This document shows, in pieces, positions 8,597 to 16,659 of a DNA stretch of 64,000 nt. Position 1 is the stretch's first letter. Each line of letters starts with the position of its first letter. Below the pieces are notes generated by a model that saw only the letters and a program-made list of their open reading frames with translations, ran no database searches and was not told where the DNA came from. Position numbers and translations under genes: made by a program. The stretch comes from Sphingobacterium sp. CZ-2 (lineage in GTDB: Bacteria > Bacteroidota > Bacteroidia > Sphingobacteriales > Sphingobacteriaceae): assembly GCF_004526235.1 (NCBI RefSeq), contig NZ_CP038159.1, forward strand, positions 3,348,001-3,412,000. The letters run 5' to 3'.

Positions 8597-9405
8597 TAAA
8601 GCCACCCCTCCACCAGCGCCTTTTTCACCACCTCCGTCATATTACTGCATTCCATTTTCCGAAGTATATTCTTCCGATGCGTCCTCACAGTATGCTCACT
8701 AATAAAAAGTTGATCTGCGATCAATTTACTATCCATACCCTTTGCAATCAACTCCAATACCCGCATTTCACTTTTAGAAACAGCACTTTGAAAACAATCG
8801 CTATAATCGTTCTTATCGAAAAGGGAGATTTTCTTCGGGTGTTCCGGATCGGAACTATCAATAATATAATGGGAATACTGCCTACTCGGCTGAAGATCAC
8901 TAATATCCGAATAGATATTAAGCATATATATCGGTTCCATATGTTCATTGAACAACACAGGAATACTTTGGGCCAAGACAAAAAGCTTCCGACCATCTTT
9001 GCAAATCAAATCCAATGTACGATTAACCTTGATATATGGCCTCCTTTCTGGCTCCTGGGCATACAAATATTTAAAATATTTGGTCCCTCCTCTTGTTGCC
9101 CTAATCGTATCCTTCAAATGATGAATACTTAACATCAAGGTATAGCCTCTTTTGATGACCTCCTCCTTGGTATAACCGGTAAACTGCTCAATAGGTCCAC
9201 CAGCATCAATAACCGTTAGGGTACTGATATCAGCCAAGGAATAGAAATAGGTATCAAAAGCATGGAAAACCCGAAGGTAATTATTAAGGTCGAATTCTTT
9301 CTTCCTTTGCAAAGCCTCCGCTTTTCCCAAGGATTTTTGCGAATACAGACTGAACTCCTGAAAGGATTGGGAAATTTTTCGGAACAGGAAATTATCGAGC
9401 TTCAT
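8596..9405 (-). CDS. PAS-LuxR transcriptional regulator (divergent paralogue)
   Basis: This 269-residue regulator has an N-terminal PAS-like sensor (STLTVIDAGGPIEQFTGYTKEEV, then a PAC-like end MEPIYMLNIYSDISDLQPS) and a C-terminal LuxR/GerE helix-turn-helix (SEMRVLELIAKGMDSKLIADQLFISEHTVRTHRKNILRKM). There is no receiver domain, so it probably senses a small ligand or redox state directly; the signal is unknown. It is transcribed away from two plus-strand paralogues, and the shared region carries an 18-base palindrome at 9440-9457. Its TAG stop directly borders a heptanucleotide array. Confidence 0.82.
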   Translation of the reverse strand: MKLDNFLFRKISQSFQEFSLYSQKSLGKAEALQRKKEFDLNNYLRVFHAFDTYFYSLADISTLTVIDAGGPIEQFTGYTKEEVIKRGYTLMLSIHHLKDTIRATRGGTKYFKYLYAQEPERRPYIKVNRTLDLICKDGRKLFVLAQSIPVLFNEHMEPIYMLNIYSDISDLQPSRQYSHYIIDSSDPEHPKKISLFDKNDYSDCFQSAVSKSEMRVLELIAKGMDSKLIADQLFISEHTVRTHRKNILRKMECSNMTEVVKKALVEGWL

Positions 9406-9439
9406 GTCCTAAAATAAATTATTTTTATAAAAATTTCAT

Positions 9440-9457
9440 ATACCCAAATTGGGGTAT
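9440..9457. promoter_or_regulatory. 18-bp palindromic site, probable LuxR operator 1
   Basis: ATACCCAAATTGGGGTAT has perfect 6-base arms (ATACCC/GGGTAT) and lies between two divergent PAS-LuxR genes, 35 bases from one ATG and about 160 from the other. It matches the site at 10410-10427 at 14 of 18 positions, suggesting autoregulation or cross-regulation. Confidence 0.6.
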
Positions 9458-9619
9458 TTTTCAAATTTTAATCCCCTATAAACAAGAATATTTAACATAT
9501 TTAGAATTATCCTAACTTATAAAACATGGATTTTGAGCAATGGTTAATTCATTGATATTTTTTATAATTTAGCTCTACCAAAGAATTAACTGACGTAGAA
9601 TTTCTATTTATCCAATAAC

Positions 9620-10387
9620 ATGGAACGGAAAAAACATATACTTTCCGATGCTTGGGAAAATTTCGACCAACATCTATCCGCCTCCAATGAAATCATGAAT
9701 CACCCTGATCTGGCCATGTTCCTGTCGGAAATTCTTTCTATTGGCCCTTACTATTATTATACATTTGATGTTCTTTCCGTCGAATTAAAACAGGTCCATC
9801 CCAATGTATTACGGATACATGGTTTTAAGGAAATTCCCACATCCTTAACCCAGATCATTGAGCTGATTCACCCTGATGATATCGAATTTGTGATCTTAGC
9901 AGAAAAACTGATCCTGAACAAATTATTGACCATCAACAATGGAGATTTCCTCCATAACAAAATGAGCTATTCCTTCCGGATGAGGGTGGCCGATGGCAGT
10001 TACCATCTTTTCCTACATCAAGCGGTCCATTTAGTGCTCGATGAGGAACAAAAAATCAAGATTGCCTTAAACATACACACCGATATTGAACACATCACCC
10101 AGCTCAATTCAGGATTAGTGCATATACAGAGCAACAATAAAATCAATAAGCACCTGCAGTTCGACCCTTACGAGGAAGAAGCACAGGTTCCAAAACCAAA
10201 ACTCAGCCGACGGGAAATGCAGATTCTTCCGCTGATTGCCAAAGGCTCTTCCAGCAAACAGATTGCAGCGCAACTGTTTATTTCAGAAGATACCGTTCGG
10301 GTTCATCGTAAGAACATCCTCAAAAAAACAAACACCAACAGCAGCCATTTGCTCATTAAAAAATGCTTGGAATGGGGGATTCTTTAA
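9620..10387 (+). CDS. PAS-LuxR transcriptional regulator
   Basis: This 255-residue protein is a close paralogue of the next gene. Residues about 40-175 form a PAS-like fold (GPYYYYTFDVLSVELKQVHPNVLRIHGF, IHPDDIEFVILAEK, SYSFRMRVADGSYHLFLHQAVHL, NIHTDIEHI). Residues about 190-250 form the LuxR helix-turn-helix (LSRREMQILPLIAKGSSSKQIAAQLFISEDTVRVHRKN). The PAS aromatic cluster YYYY is shared with the neighbour. There is no TM segment, phosphoacceptor or kinase partner nearby, so it is likely a one-component cytoplasmic regulator with unknown signal and targets. Confidence 0.82.
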   Translation: MERKKHILSDAWENFDQHLSASNEIMNHPDLAMFLSEILSIGPYYYYTFDVLSVELKQVHPNVLRIHGFKEIPTSLTQIIELIHPDDIEFVILAEKLILNKLLTINNGDFLHNKMSYSFRMRVADGSYHLFLHQAVHLVLDEEQKIKIALNIHTDIEHITQLNSGLVHIQSNNKINKHLQFDPYEEEAQVPKPKLSRREMQILPLIAKGSSSKQIAAQLFISEDTVRVHRKNILKKTNTNSSHLLIKKCLEWGIL

Positions 10388-10409
10388 TTTTTTAATGATC
10401 TATTTGCAA

Positions 10410-10427
10410 AATACCTCGATTGAGGTA
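10410..10427. promoter_or_regulatory. 18-bp palindromic site, probable LuxR operator 2
   Basis: ATACCTCGATTGAGGTAT is the centre of a perfect inverted repeat with 10-base arms (10408-10417 and 10422-10431) around a 4-base loop. It lies between the second and third PAS-LuxR genes and resembles the site at 9440-9457. It could also act as a weak hairpin in the transcript, but no T-tract follows. Confidence 0.6.
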
Positions 10428-10499
10428 TTTTCTGGATATGCTTTTATTCCTAACATTGGATAAGCTACAGAAAGCAGCAAGAAAACCAACTAATTATTA

Positions 10500-11279
10500 A
10501 TGATCATGGATGAAAATGAAAATAGATTGGCTTTAATTTGGGAGAAATTCCCGGAATTATTTGCTCATCGATCCAATGAAATTGATTCCGATACCATCAT
10601 CAAGATGCTGTCGGAGATGTTGGTCATTGGCGATTACTATTATTATGTTCTTGAAATTGCCAATCAATCCCTTTCCCATGTCCATTCTAGCCTTTGCCAG
10701 TTGCATGGCTTAACAGAAAGCCCTACTCATATCCAAAATATCGTAGATATCATCCATCCCGATGATGTATCCTATGTGCTGAAAGCGGAGGAAGTCTGCA
10801 ATCAAAAAATCACGAAACTGATCAGCAATAGCAACCAATACAAATCCTGTTATTGTTTTCGGATGAAAATGCAGGATGGGACCTACAAACTATTCCATCA
10901 TCAGGCCATTCCTGTGAGCATGGATGCAGATGGGAAGATCATTAGCGTGCTGAATATCCATACCAATATCGAACACATCAGTAAAAAGAACAGCTATGTG
11001 GCCCATGTGATCGGTCTGAATGGAATTGATGAATTTTACCAATTTGACCTGTCCAAGAAAATTGCCCAGGAAAGAAAACATAAAAACCCACTTACAATCC
11101 GCGAATTGGATATTTTGAACTACATCGCCAAAGGATATTCCAGTATTAAGATCGCCCAGCAATTGGGCATTTCTGATCAGACCGTCCGGGTACACCGCAA
11201 GAACATGCTCAAAAAGACCCAAACCTTCAACAGCAGTAGCCTAATCAAGCATTGTGTCGAGATGGGTTGGCTGGTTTAA
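10500..11279 (+). CDS. PAS-LuxR transcriptional regulator
   Basis: This 259-residue paralogue of the preceding gene shares the PAS features (GDYYYYVLEIANQSLSHVHSSLCQLHGL, IHPDDVSYVLKAEE, YCFRMKMQDGTYKLFHHQA, NIHTNIEHI) and the C-terminal LuxR helix-turn-helix (LTIRELDILNYIAKGYSSIKIAQQLGISDQTVRVHRKN). The start is given as the first of two nearby ATGs; the second is two codons in. A palindrome lies about 73-90 bases upstream. Its TAA stop overlaps the stop codon of the convergent YeiH gene by two bases, leaving no room for a terminator. Confidence 0.82.
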   Translation: MIMDENENRLALIWEKFPELFAHRSNEIDSDTIIKMLSEMLVIGDYYYYVLEIANQSLSHVHSSLCQLHGLTESPTHIQNIVDIIHPDDVSYVLKAEEVCNQKITKLISNSNQYKSCYCFRMKMQDGTYKLFHHQAIPVSMDADGKIISVLNIHTNIEHISKKNSYVAHVIGLNGIDEFYQFDLSKKIAQERKHKNPLTIRELDILNYIAKGYSSIKIAQQLGISDQTVRVHRKNMLKKTQTFNSSSLIKHCVEMGWLV

Positions 11280-12529
11280 TTGAACAAAGCCAATGCAATG
11301 ATCAATGTGACCAAAATATTAAAAGTCTGTGCAATGATGAATGCATAAAAAGGCTTCTTGTTATCCTGTTTAAACAGATCCTTAAAATTGGTTTCCAATC
11401 CGATGGATGTAAAGGCCAGAGCAAACCATAATCCCTGTAAACTCTTCAAACTATCCTTGATCTGACTGGTCGTTTCTGCCGGAATCACAAAGGAAAACAA
11501 GAGCGAAACCGCAACAAATCCAACCACGAATTTTGGGAACCTATCCCAGATCAATCTTAACGTTGGCTTATCCTTCTTCGTTTCATCATCAACCGATTTG
11601 GAATAGGTCCAATAGATACTGATGAAAAAAGCCGCTATCCCCAATAAAACGTTCTGGGAGAATTTTACGATCGTACTGATCTTTAAGGCTTCTTCGCCCA
11701 CCAAAGATCCAGAGGCCACTACTGCCCCGGTCGTATCGATACTACCACCCAACCAGGCTCCAGTAACCTCTTGGGAGAGGTTCAGCCATTGCGCAATGTA
11801 AGGCATGAAGATCATCATCGGTATAGCCGTGATCAACACTAGGGAGATCACATAGGATAATTTCTTATTATCACCTTTGATGGCACCCGAAGTCGCAATA
11901 GCGGCCGATACTCCACAGATGGATACTGCACTGGACAGCATCAAGGACATTTCTTTATCGATTTTTAATTTGCGGCAAACCCAATAGGCAAAATACCATA
12001 CGGAAACCACTACCAATAAGGCTTGGATCAAACCCAAGGAACCTGCCTTTAGGATATCGCCGAAAATCACGGTCGTACCAAGCAATACCAAACCGATCTT
12101 CACATATAGTTCCGTGCTCAAGGCATTTTTAAACCATTCCGGAAGCTTGAAGCAATTACTGATGATCAGACCGATGGCAAGACTGAAAATAACAGCCTCC
12201 AGGTTATATTCTTTGATGGTCGAATTACCTGCCAAAACCAAAGCCACAAGAGTGAGTACAAATACCGTTGGAAAGACGATCAATAAAGCCTTCAGGTTCT
12301 TCTTTAAGAGAATGGCTCCTAAAATGGCGACTGCATAGATCAACCCAAATTGGGAAGCCATGCTCAACAGGTTATTTCCGGAAAAAACCTTTTGGGTCAA
12401 CTCCGAAGAATCCGCCCAATTGAAACTTGGTTTTGGAACAACGATACCAAATAAGGCCAAGGCTATAATAGCAAAACCCAAGATAACAACTACCCAATCT
12501 TCCGAGAGTTCAAATGATTTTCTTTCCAT
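11276..12529 (-). CDS. YeiH/YadS-type putative sulfate exporter family membrane protein
   Basis: This 417-residue integral membrane protein has about ten or eleven hydrophobic segments and fits the YeiH (PSE/UPF0324) family. Typical features are GLIISNCFKLPEWF, VLLGTTVIFGDILKAG, the conserved SAVSICGVSAAIATSGAIK and GAWLGGSIDTTGAVVASGSLVG. Members have been linked to sulfur compounds such as sulfate or sulfite/taurine breakdown, but the transported substrate is not settled. It is the last gene of a minus-strand run starting with the FAD oxidoreductase, with 8 bases to the epimerase gene. It converges on the third PAS-LuxR gene with overlapping ends. Confidence 0.8.
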   Translation of the reverse strand: MERKSFELSEDWVVVILGFAIIALALFGIVVPKPSFNWADSSELTQKVFSGNNLLSMASQFGLIYAVAILGAILLKKNLKALLIVFPTVFVLTLVALVLAGNSTIKEYNLEAVIFSLAIGLIISNCFKLPEWFKNALSTELYVKIGLVLLGTTVIFGDILKAGSLGLIQALLVVVSVWYFAYWVCRKLKIDKEMSLMLSSAVSICGVSAAIATSGAIKGDNKKLSYVISLVLITAIPMMIFMPYIAQWLNLSQEVTGAWLGGSIDTTGAVVASGSLVGEEALKISTIVKFSQNVLLGIAAFFISIYWTYSKSVDDETKKDKPTLRLIWDRFPKFVVGFVAVSLLFSFVIPAETTSQIKDSLKSLQGLWFALAFTSIGLETNFKDLFKQDNKKPFYAFIIAQTFNILVTLIIALALFN

Positions 12530-12537
12530 GTATTCGT

Positions 12538-13458
12538 TTAAGTTGATTGATTAGCTAAATCGCTAATTGCGGGCTGAATATAGGGAAATTTAAATGTAAA
12601 GCCTCTTTGGGAGGTTAAAATTGTTGTTACAGGAACGGTCTCTAAAAGTAAACTCGCATCTACCCCTTTAAACCTCGCACCAATCTTAGCCATAAACACA
12701 GGTAAAGGTAATCCGATCGGCATATGCGCAGCCTTTCTGATGGCCTTCATAAAGTCGGCATTGGAAACAGGATTTGGGCTACAGGAATGGTACACCTGAT
12801 CTGGCTTTTCCAGATCGGCGATCCAAAGCAGTAATCGTTTAAAATCCTCATGATGTATCCAGGAAACCATTTGTTGTCCATCCCCTACCTTGCCGGCCAG
12901 ACCGAATTTCGCTAATGGATACAACTCGGCAAACATGCCTGATCCCTGCATCAACACTGGACTTATCCGTAGGATCACCTTTTGGGTGTCTGGGGTCAAT
13001 GTGTTTAAACATGCCGCTTCCCATTTCTTGGCCAATTCGGCTAAGAAATCTTGGCCGAAATCTGTACTGGTTTCATCTTGAAAGGTTTTTCTACCGTTGA
13101 AAATGGAAACACCGGAAGCATTGATCCATTTTTTAGGGGGATGCTCCATGGTTCCGATCGCTTTTCCCAAAAGGGAGGTAGGAACTACTCGCGAGGAGAG
13201 TAGCAATGCTTTATTCTTTTCATTGAAAACCCTATTGATGGATAAGCCAGTAAGGTTGATCAATATATCTGCTTCTTCTATCTTTTTAACCCAACCTCCT
13301 AACTGCTCTCCATCCCACAGCACATAATGTAGGGCAGGATGATCTGACCGATGCTCTTCTCTGCTCAATAAGAAAACCTCATCGCCTCTTTCCAAAAATT
13401 CTTTTGTCAATATTTTTCCAAGGTTGCCGGTTCCACCAGCGATCACTATTTTCTTCAT
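12538..13458 (-). CDS. TIGR01777 family NAD-dependent epimerase-like protein
   Basis: This 306-residue protein is an atypical short-chain dehydrogenase/epimerase of the TIGR01777 (YfcH/SulA-like) group. It opens with the nucleotide-binding motif KKIVIAGGTGNLGKILTKEFL, continues with DILINLTGLSINRVF and WINASGVSIF, and ends with the C-terminal segment GVDASLLLETVPVTTILTSQRGFTFKFPYI typical of this family (DUF1731). The physiological substrate of the family is unknown. Its ATG overlaps the stop of the DUF1016 gene by four bases (ATGA), so translation is probably coupled. Confidence 0.85.
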   Translation of the reverse strand: MKKIVIAGGTGNLGKILTKEFLERGDEVFLLSREEHRSDHPALHYVLWDGEQLGGWVKKIEEADILINLTGLSINRVFNEKNKALLLSSRVVPTSLLGKAIGTMEHPPKKWINASGVSIFNGRKTFQDETSTDFGQDFLAELAKKWEAACLNTLTPDTQKVILRISPVLMQGSGMFAELYPLAKFGLAGKVGDGQQMVSWIHHEDFKRLLLWIADLEKPDQVYHSCSPNPVSNADFMKAIRKAAHMPIGLPLPVFMAKIGARFKGVDASLLLETVPVTTILTSQRGFTFKFPYIQPAISDLANQST

Positions 13459-14183
13459 CTTTGCTCATTATCTCCTTCAGTTGAGTTTATTTCGTTCAAT
13501 ATTAAGGCTTGCAATTCATCTTTTGGTAATAGCAATTGGTATTCTGCTACACCAATAGGTTTGTTGATGTCTTGCAGTGCTATTTCTACATCCAAATGAT
13601 CTTTATCGCCTAGAAATCCAAGATTGTATGAACTTTTAAATACTTCGTTCGCATATTCGGCACTTATTCCAGGTAAAGTATTGGTAAAATTATTGGTTTT
13701 TACATGGTTATCGGCACGGCTATAGCTATCCATTTTTATAGCGTTGAGCAATAAATCTCTCGACCAGCCTTTTGTAGCTACTTCATTGGCATAAAACGCA
13801 ACAGCAGAAAGCGATTGGACTTTGTCCAAAAGTAACAAATTATGTCCCCAAGGTAAAACTGCTACAGCCTGTAGCAGTTTTGTATCTGCTTGATTATAAC
13901 GTTCATAATAGCGCTTCATATTCCACAAGTTACGTGGAGACAAACCCATATCGGGAAATTTATTTTTGAGGTCAATAGATAATTGCTTTACAACACCGCT
14001 ACCGTATCCTTCTTCTAACTGTTTTTCAAAAAGTAGTTTTCCCAAATTCCAATACGCAGAATTTGCTATACTGTTTACCTGCTTTGCAATCAGCGTTTGA
14101 GCTGTATAAATGTGGCTAATTGCTTGATGTAAAATCTCCCGATACTCTGAAATATTTATATTTTTTTGAGATTGACTACTCAT
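13455..14183 (-). CDS. DUF1016 (YhcG-type) protein lacking its nuclease core
   Basis: This 242-residue protein has a complete DUF1016 N-terminal domain (EILHQAISHIYTAQTLIAKQVNSIANSAYWNLGKLL, LSPRNLWNMKRYYERY, WGHNLLLLDKVQSL). After FKSSYNLGFLG it passes straight to KDHLDVEIALQDINKPIGVAEYQL, which in full-length relatives is the very end of the PD-(D/E)xK nuclease domain. About 110 residues, including the catalytic Asp and ExK, appear to be missing in frame. Full-length relatives are DNA nucleases of about 340 residues associated with replication-fork processing and defence. The gene overlaps both neighbours by ATGA, so it is embedded in an operon. It is probably catalytically dead. Confidence 0.75.
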   Translation of the reverse strand: MSSQSQKNINISEYREILHQAISHIYTAQTLIAKQVNSIANSAYWNLGKLLFEKQLEEGYGSGVVKQLSIDLKNKFPDMGLSPRNLWNMKRYYERYNQADTKLLQAVAVLPWGHNLLLLDKVQSLSAVAFYANEVATKGWSRDLLLNAIKMDSYSRADNHVKTNNFTNTLPGISAEYANEVFKSSYNLGFLGDKDHLDVEIALQDINKPIGVAEYQLLLPKDELQALILNEINSTEGDNEQR

Positions 14184-15628
14184 TTTTCTCTGTGTTTTAG
14201 CATTGTTTTTATTTTAAAATGATCGGCCAAGGCTATTCTTGCGGCATGAAATCCGCACATACCATGTACACCCCCACCAGGTGGAGTAGACGCCGAGGCT
14301 ATATACACTTTTGGATCCGAAGTTCGATAAGGAGTCAAGGATTTTGTCGGCCGGGTAAACAATTGACGAAGGTCCATCACCCCACCGGAAATATCCCCAC
14401 CAATATAATTAGGATTATAAGCTTCCATAACCGCCGTATTCATGGCGGATCTAGCCATTACCGTATCTTTAAAACCTGGAGCAAAACGTTCCACTTGATT
14501 TTCTATAGCAGAGGTCATATCCACTTCCGATCCAAGGGGAACATGGCAATATGCCCATCCTGTATGTTTCCCATCAGGCGCCCTGCTCGAATCGAACATG
14601 CTCTGTTGAGCGAACAAAACATAAGGCTTTTTGTTCAAGCGTCCATGTTGGGTATCTGATTCCGACTGTGCAATCTCTTCAAAACTATTGCCCAAATGCA
14701 CGGTTGCTGCATGTTGGCAGCGGATATCCTGAAAAGGCGTGGCTTCAGATAATGCCCAATCAATCTTGAATACCCCCATCCCATACCGAAAAGCTTCCAA
14801 TTGTTTTTTATAACCGTTGGTTAGTTTTAGGTTTTTCAACTTCAAGATCTGCTTAGGTGTCATATCCAAAATACAGATCCGGTGGGATGGCAGGTCGGCC
14901 ATATCCTTCACCCAGGTCTGCAGTTGAATCTTTCCTCCCAATGCTTGGTAATAAGCGGCTAAGGCATCGGCAATGGCCTGAGAACCACCGATCGGAATTG
15001 GCCAGCCGAACCGATGGGCAACCGTCCCTAACATCATACCGATGGCTGCAGTTGCCGGTTGATCCAAAGGCTGCATGCCATGTGCAACAATTCCCGCCCA
15101 AAGAGATCGCGTCCTTTCGGATTGGAAACCATCAGCAATGAACTTTGCCGAACGTAATGCCTTCAATCCGAATCTACCCATCAAAAAAGGATGCTTCGGA
15201 ATGCGCAAAGGACCCATTACGTCTTCCGAAAGCTCCTCCCACCTGTCTATAAAGGGAGCATATAAACGTTTATATGGTTGGAAATCCGTTCCCAATTCCT
15301 TTTCCATAGCCTGCATATCCCTGTGCAATAGCACTGCTGGTTGGTTATCCAAAGGATGAGCAACCTCATAATCTGCATAGGTAAACCGCAGACCATAATC
15401 TGCCAAAGGAAGCTGCGAAAAAAAGGGCGAGGCCAGTGCCATGGGGTGGATGGCCGAGCAAACATCATGGTTAAAACCAGGAAGGGTCAATGCCTTGGTC
15501 CGCATACCACCCCCATAGCTATCTGCACCTTCTATCAATAGCGTTTGCAGGCCAGCTTGTTGAAGTGTTATTGCTGCAGCAAAACCATTCGGTCCCGAAC
15601 CTATAATTATCGCGTCGTATTTAGCCAA
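14180..15628 (-). CDS. Phytoene desaturase-like FAD-dependent oxidoreductase
   Basis: This 482-residue flavoprotein belongs to the CrtI/COG1233 group. It begins with the dinucleotide-binding motif DAIIIGSGPNGFAAAITLQQAG, followed by LLIEGADSYGGGMRTKAL, and ends with the FAD-binding C-terminal motif VYIASASTPPGGGVHGMCGFHAA. Most relatives of this exact type are annotated as NAD(P)/FAD-dependent oxidoreductases of unknown substrate rather than carotenoid enzymes, and no carotenoid genes are in view. It is the first gene of the minus-strand run with the DUF1016 gene, TIGR01777 and YeiH. It overlaps the DUF1016 gene by four bases. Confidence 0.85.
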   Translation of the reverse strand: MAKYDAIIIGSGPNGFAAAITLQQAGLQTLLIEGADSYGGGMRTKALTLPGFNHDVCSAIHPMALASPFFSQLPLADYGLRFTYADYEVAHPLDNQPAVLLHRDMQAMEKELGTDFQPYKRLYAPFIDRWEELSEDVMGPLRIPKHPFLMGRFGLKALRSAKFIADGFQSERTRSLWAGIVAHGMQPLDQPATAAIGMMLGTVAHRFGWPIPIGGSQAIADALAAYYQALGGKIQLQTWVKDMADLPSHRICILDMTPKQILKLKNLKLTNGYKKQLEAFRYGMGVFKIDWALSEATPFQDIRCQHAATVHLGNSFEEIAQSESDTQHGRLNKKPYVLFAQQSMFDSSRAPDGKHTGWAYCHVPLGSEVDMTSAIENQVERFAPGFKDTVMARSAMNTAVMEAYNPNYIGGDISGGVMDLRQLFTRPTKSLTPYRTSDPKVYIASASTPPGGGVHGMCGFHAARIALADHFKIKTMLKHREK

Positions 15629-15743
15629 AATTTTCTCTTTCCTCTAATTTAACATATTAAAATTCGAATTGCCGTATTTTCAGAAAAACGCTCTTAGTAT
15701 CCATCCATTTATTTACTGGTTCGGCTCGTAATAAAAGAATAAT

Positions 15744-15798
15744 GTAAGTGAGTTGTAAGTGAGTTGTAAGTGACTTTTAGCACTTACAACTCACTTAC
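15744..15798. repeat. 11-bp triple repeat with perfect 18-bp hairpin
   Basis: Three tandem 11-mers, GTAAGTGAGTT at 15744 and 15755 and GTAAGTGACTT at 15766, are followed by an inverted copy. This makes a perfect 18-base stem (15755-15772 with 15781-15798) around the loop ACTTTTAG. It sits upstream of the FAD oxidoreductase gene and downstream of the thioredoxin-fold gene. No T-tract follows, so it is not a standard terminator. Confidence 0.85.
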
Positions 15799-15828
15799 AC
15801 CCTACTTGCAGCACGAAGCTGCCAACAT

Positions 15829-15855
15829 AAAAAAAGGCCAACCAATGGTTGACCT
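15829..15855 (-). terminator. Terminator after the thioredoxin-fold gene
   Basis: On the minus strand GGTCAACC and GGTTGGCC pair around ATT with one wobble and are followed by seven T. It lies about 45 bases past the stop of the thioredoxin-fold gene. Confidence 0.7.
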
Positions 15856-15900
15856 CAATTTTATATATCAGGATTTGAAATCCCTATGATTTACATTAAT

Positions 15901-16458
15901 CTATTCACTTAATAATCCGATCAATTCTTTCTGGATGGCCTCGCCTTTATCCTCATTGTACCAACGTTGGATAAATTCCTTGATTTCTTCGAAAGGTTTA
16001 CCTTCGGCTTTCATTTGCTCAAAGATAGCCTGTAATACAGCAGGTCTTGGGCCCCAGATCACTTTATCATGCCCTACATCGTTACGGATAATCAATTTTG
16101 GGATGGATTTGCCGCCGTTGGTCAGGTATTCATCGATCAGGTATGGTTCAGTATCTCTCAATTGGATATCCAAATCAATGAATTCATTGTCCTTCACGAT
16201 CTGATAAATCTGCGCTACGGAATGTGCCGCATCCCCACACCAAGGTTCAGTGATAACGATCCAATGTTGTGGATCTTTAATTTGCTGAATACAGTTTTTC
16301 ATTTCTTCAGAAGGTTCAAACTTTTTAAGCCATCTGGTCATCCTAGACCAGTTCAGCTTGGTGTAGTTCAGGTAATCAGCATCGTTGGAGTATGCTTCGT
16401 GATTTTCTGTGTTTGTTAAAATATCTTCGAAGTAACTCAGGTATTCGTCAAAATTCAT
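15901..16458 (-). CDS. Thioredoxin-fold protein lacking a CxxC motif
   Basis: This 185-residue cytoplasmic protein matches the Bacteroidota 'thioredoxin family protein' group. The thioredoxin-like active region reads ITEPWCGDAAHSVAQIYQI, so the usual WCxxC is reduced to WCGDA with one cysteine. The cis-proline region NGGKSIPKLII follows, and residues 1-60 are a helical N-terminal extension. With a single cysteine it cannot form an internal disulfide, so a chaperone-like or monothiol role is more likely than classical disulfide reduction. No signal peptide is present. It has its own terminator and is divergent from dnaK. Confidence 0.75.
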   Translation of the reverse strand: MNFDEYLSYFEDILTNTENHEAYSNDADYLNYTKLNWSRMTRWLKKFEPSEEMKNCIQQIKDPQHWIVITEPWCGDAAHSVAQIYQIVKDNEFIDLDIQLRDTEPYLIDEYLTNGGKSIPKLIIRNDVGHDKVIWGPRPAVLQAIFEQMKAEGKPFEEIKEFIQRWYNEDKGEAIQKELIGLLSE

Positions 16459-16511
16459 GTTTGATTTCTATTTCCACAAAAGTAATCAATTAATGGATAA
16501 TTCAGAAATGA

Positions 16512-16605
16512 TGACAGAATGTCACATTCCAATGACAATAGCAGGAAATAATTACCGCGTTTCCGCTGACAAAATGAGAAAAAACCATTTGGCATAAGCG
16601 TTGTT
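16512..16605 (+). promoter_or_regulatory. Possible sigma-54-like dnaK promoter with upstream palindrome
   Basis: TTGGCAT at 16589-16595, five bases, then TTGTT at 16601-16605 resembles the -24/-12 pattern (TGGCAC N5 TTGC), with a T in place of the usual C at -12. The palindrome TGACAGAATGTCA at 16512-16524 lies about 65-75 bases upstream, where activator sites are found. No TTTG/TAnnTTTG pair is obvious. The assignment is tentative. Confidence 0.35.
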
Positions 16606-16659
16606 GATAGAATATGAAATCGAAAAATTTAAAAAAGTAAATAGATAACAAAACAAGAT

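Noticed and set aside
8472..8702. 76-codon frame across repeats
   Set aside because: It is made of palindrome arm and heptad repeat sequence and runs antisense to the PAS-LuxR gene.
14180..15628. Carotenoid phytoene desaturase
   Set aside because: FAD motifs fit the broad family, but no crtB, crtZ or other carotenoid gene is nearby, so the specific function was not assigned.
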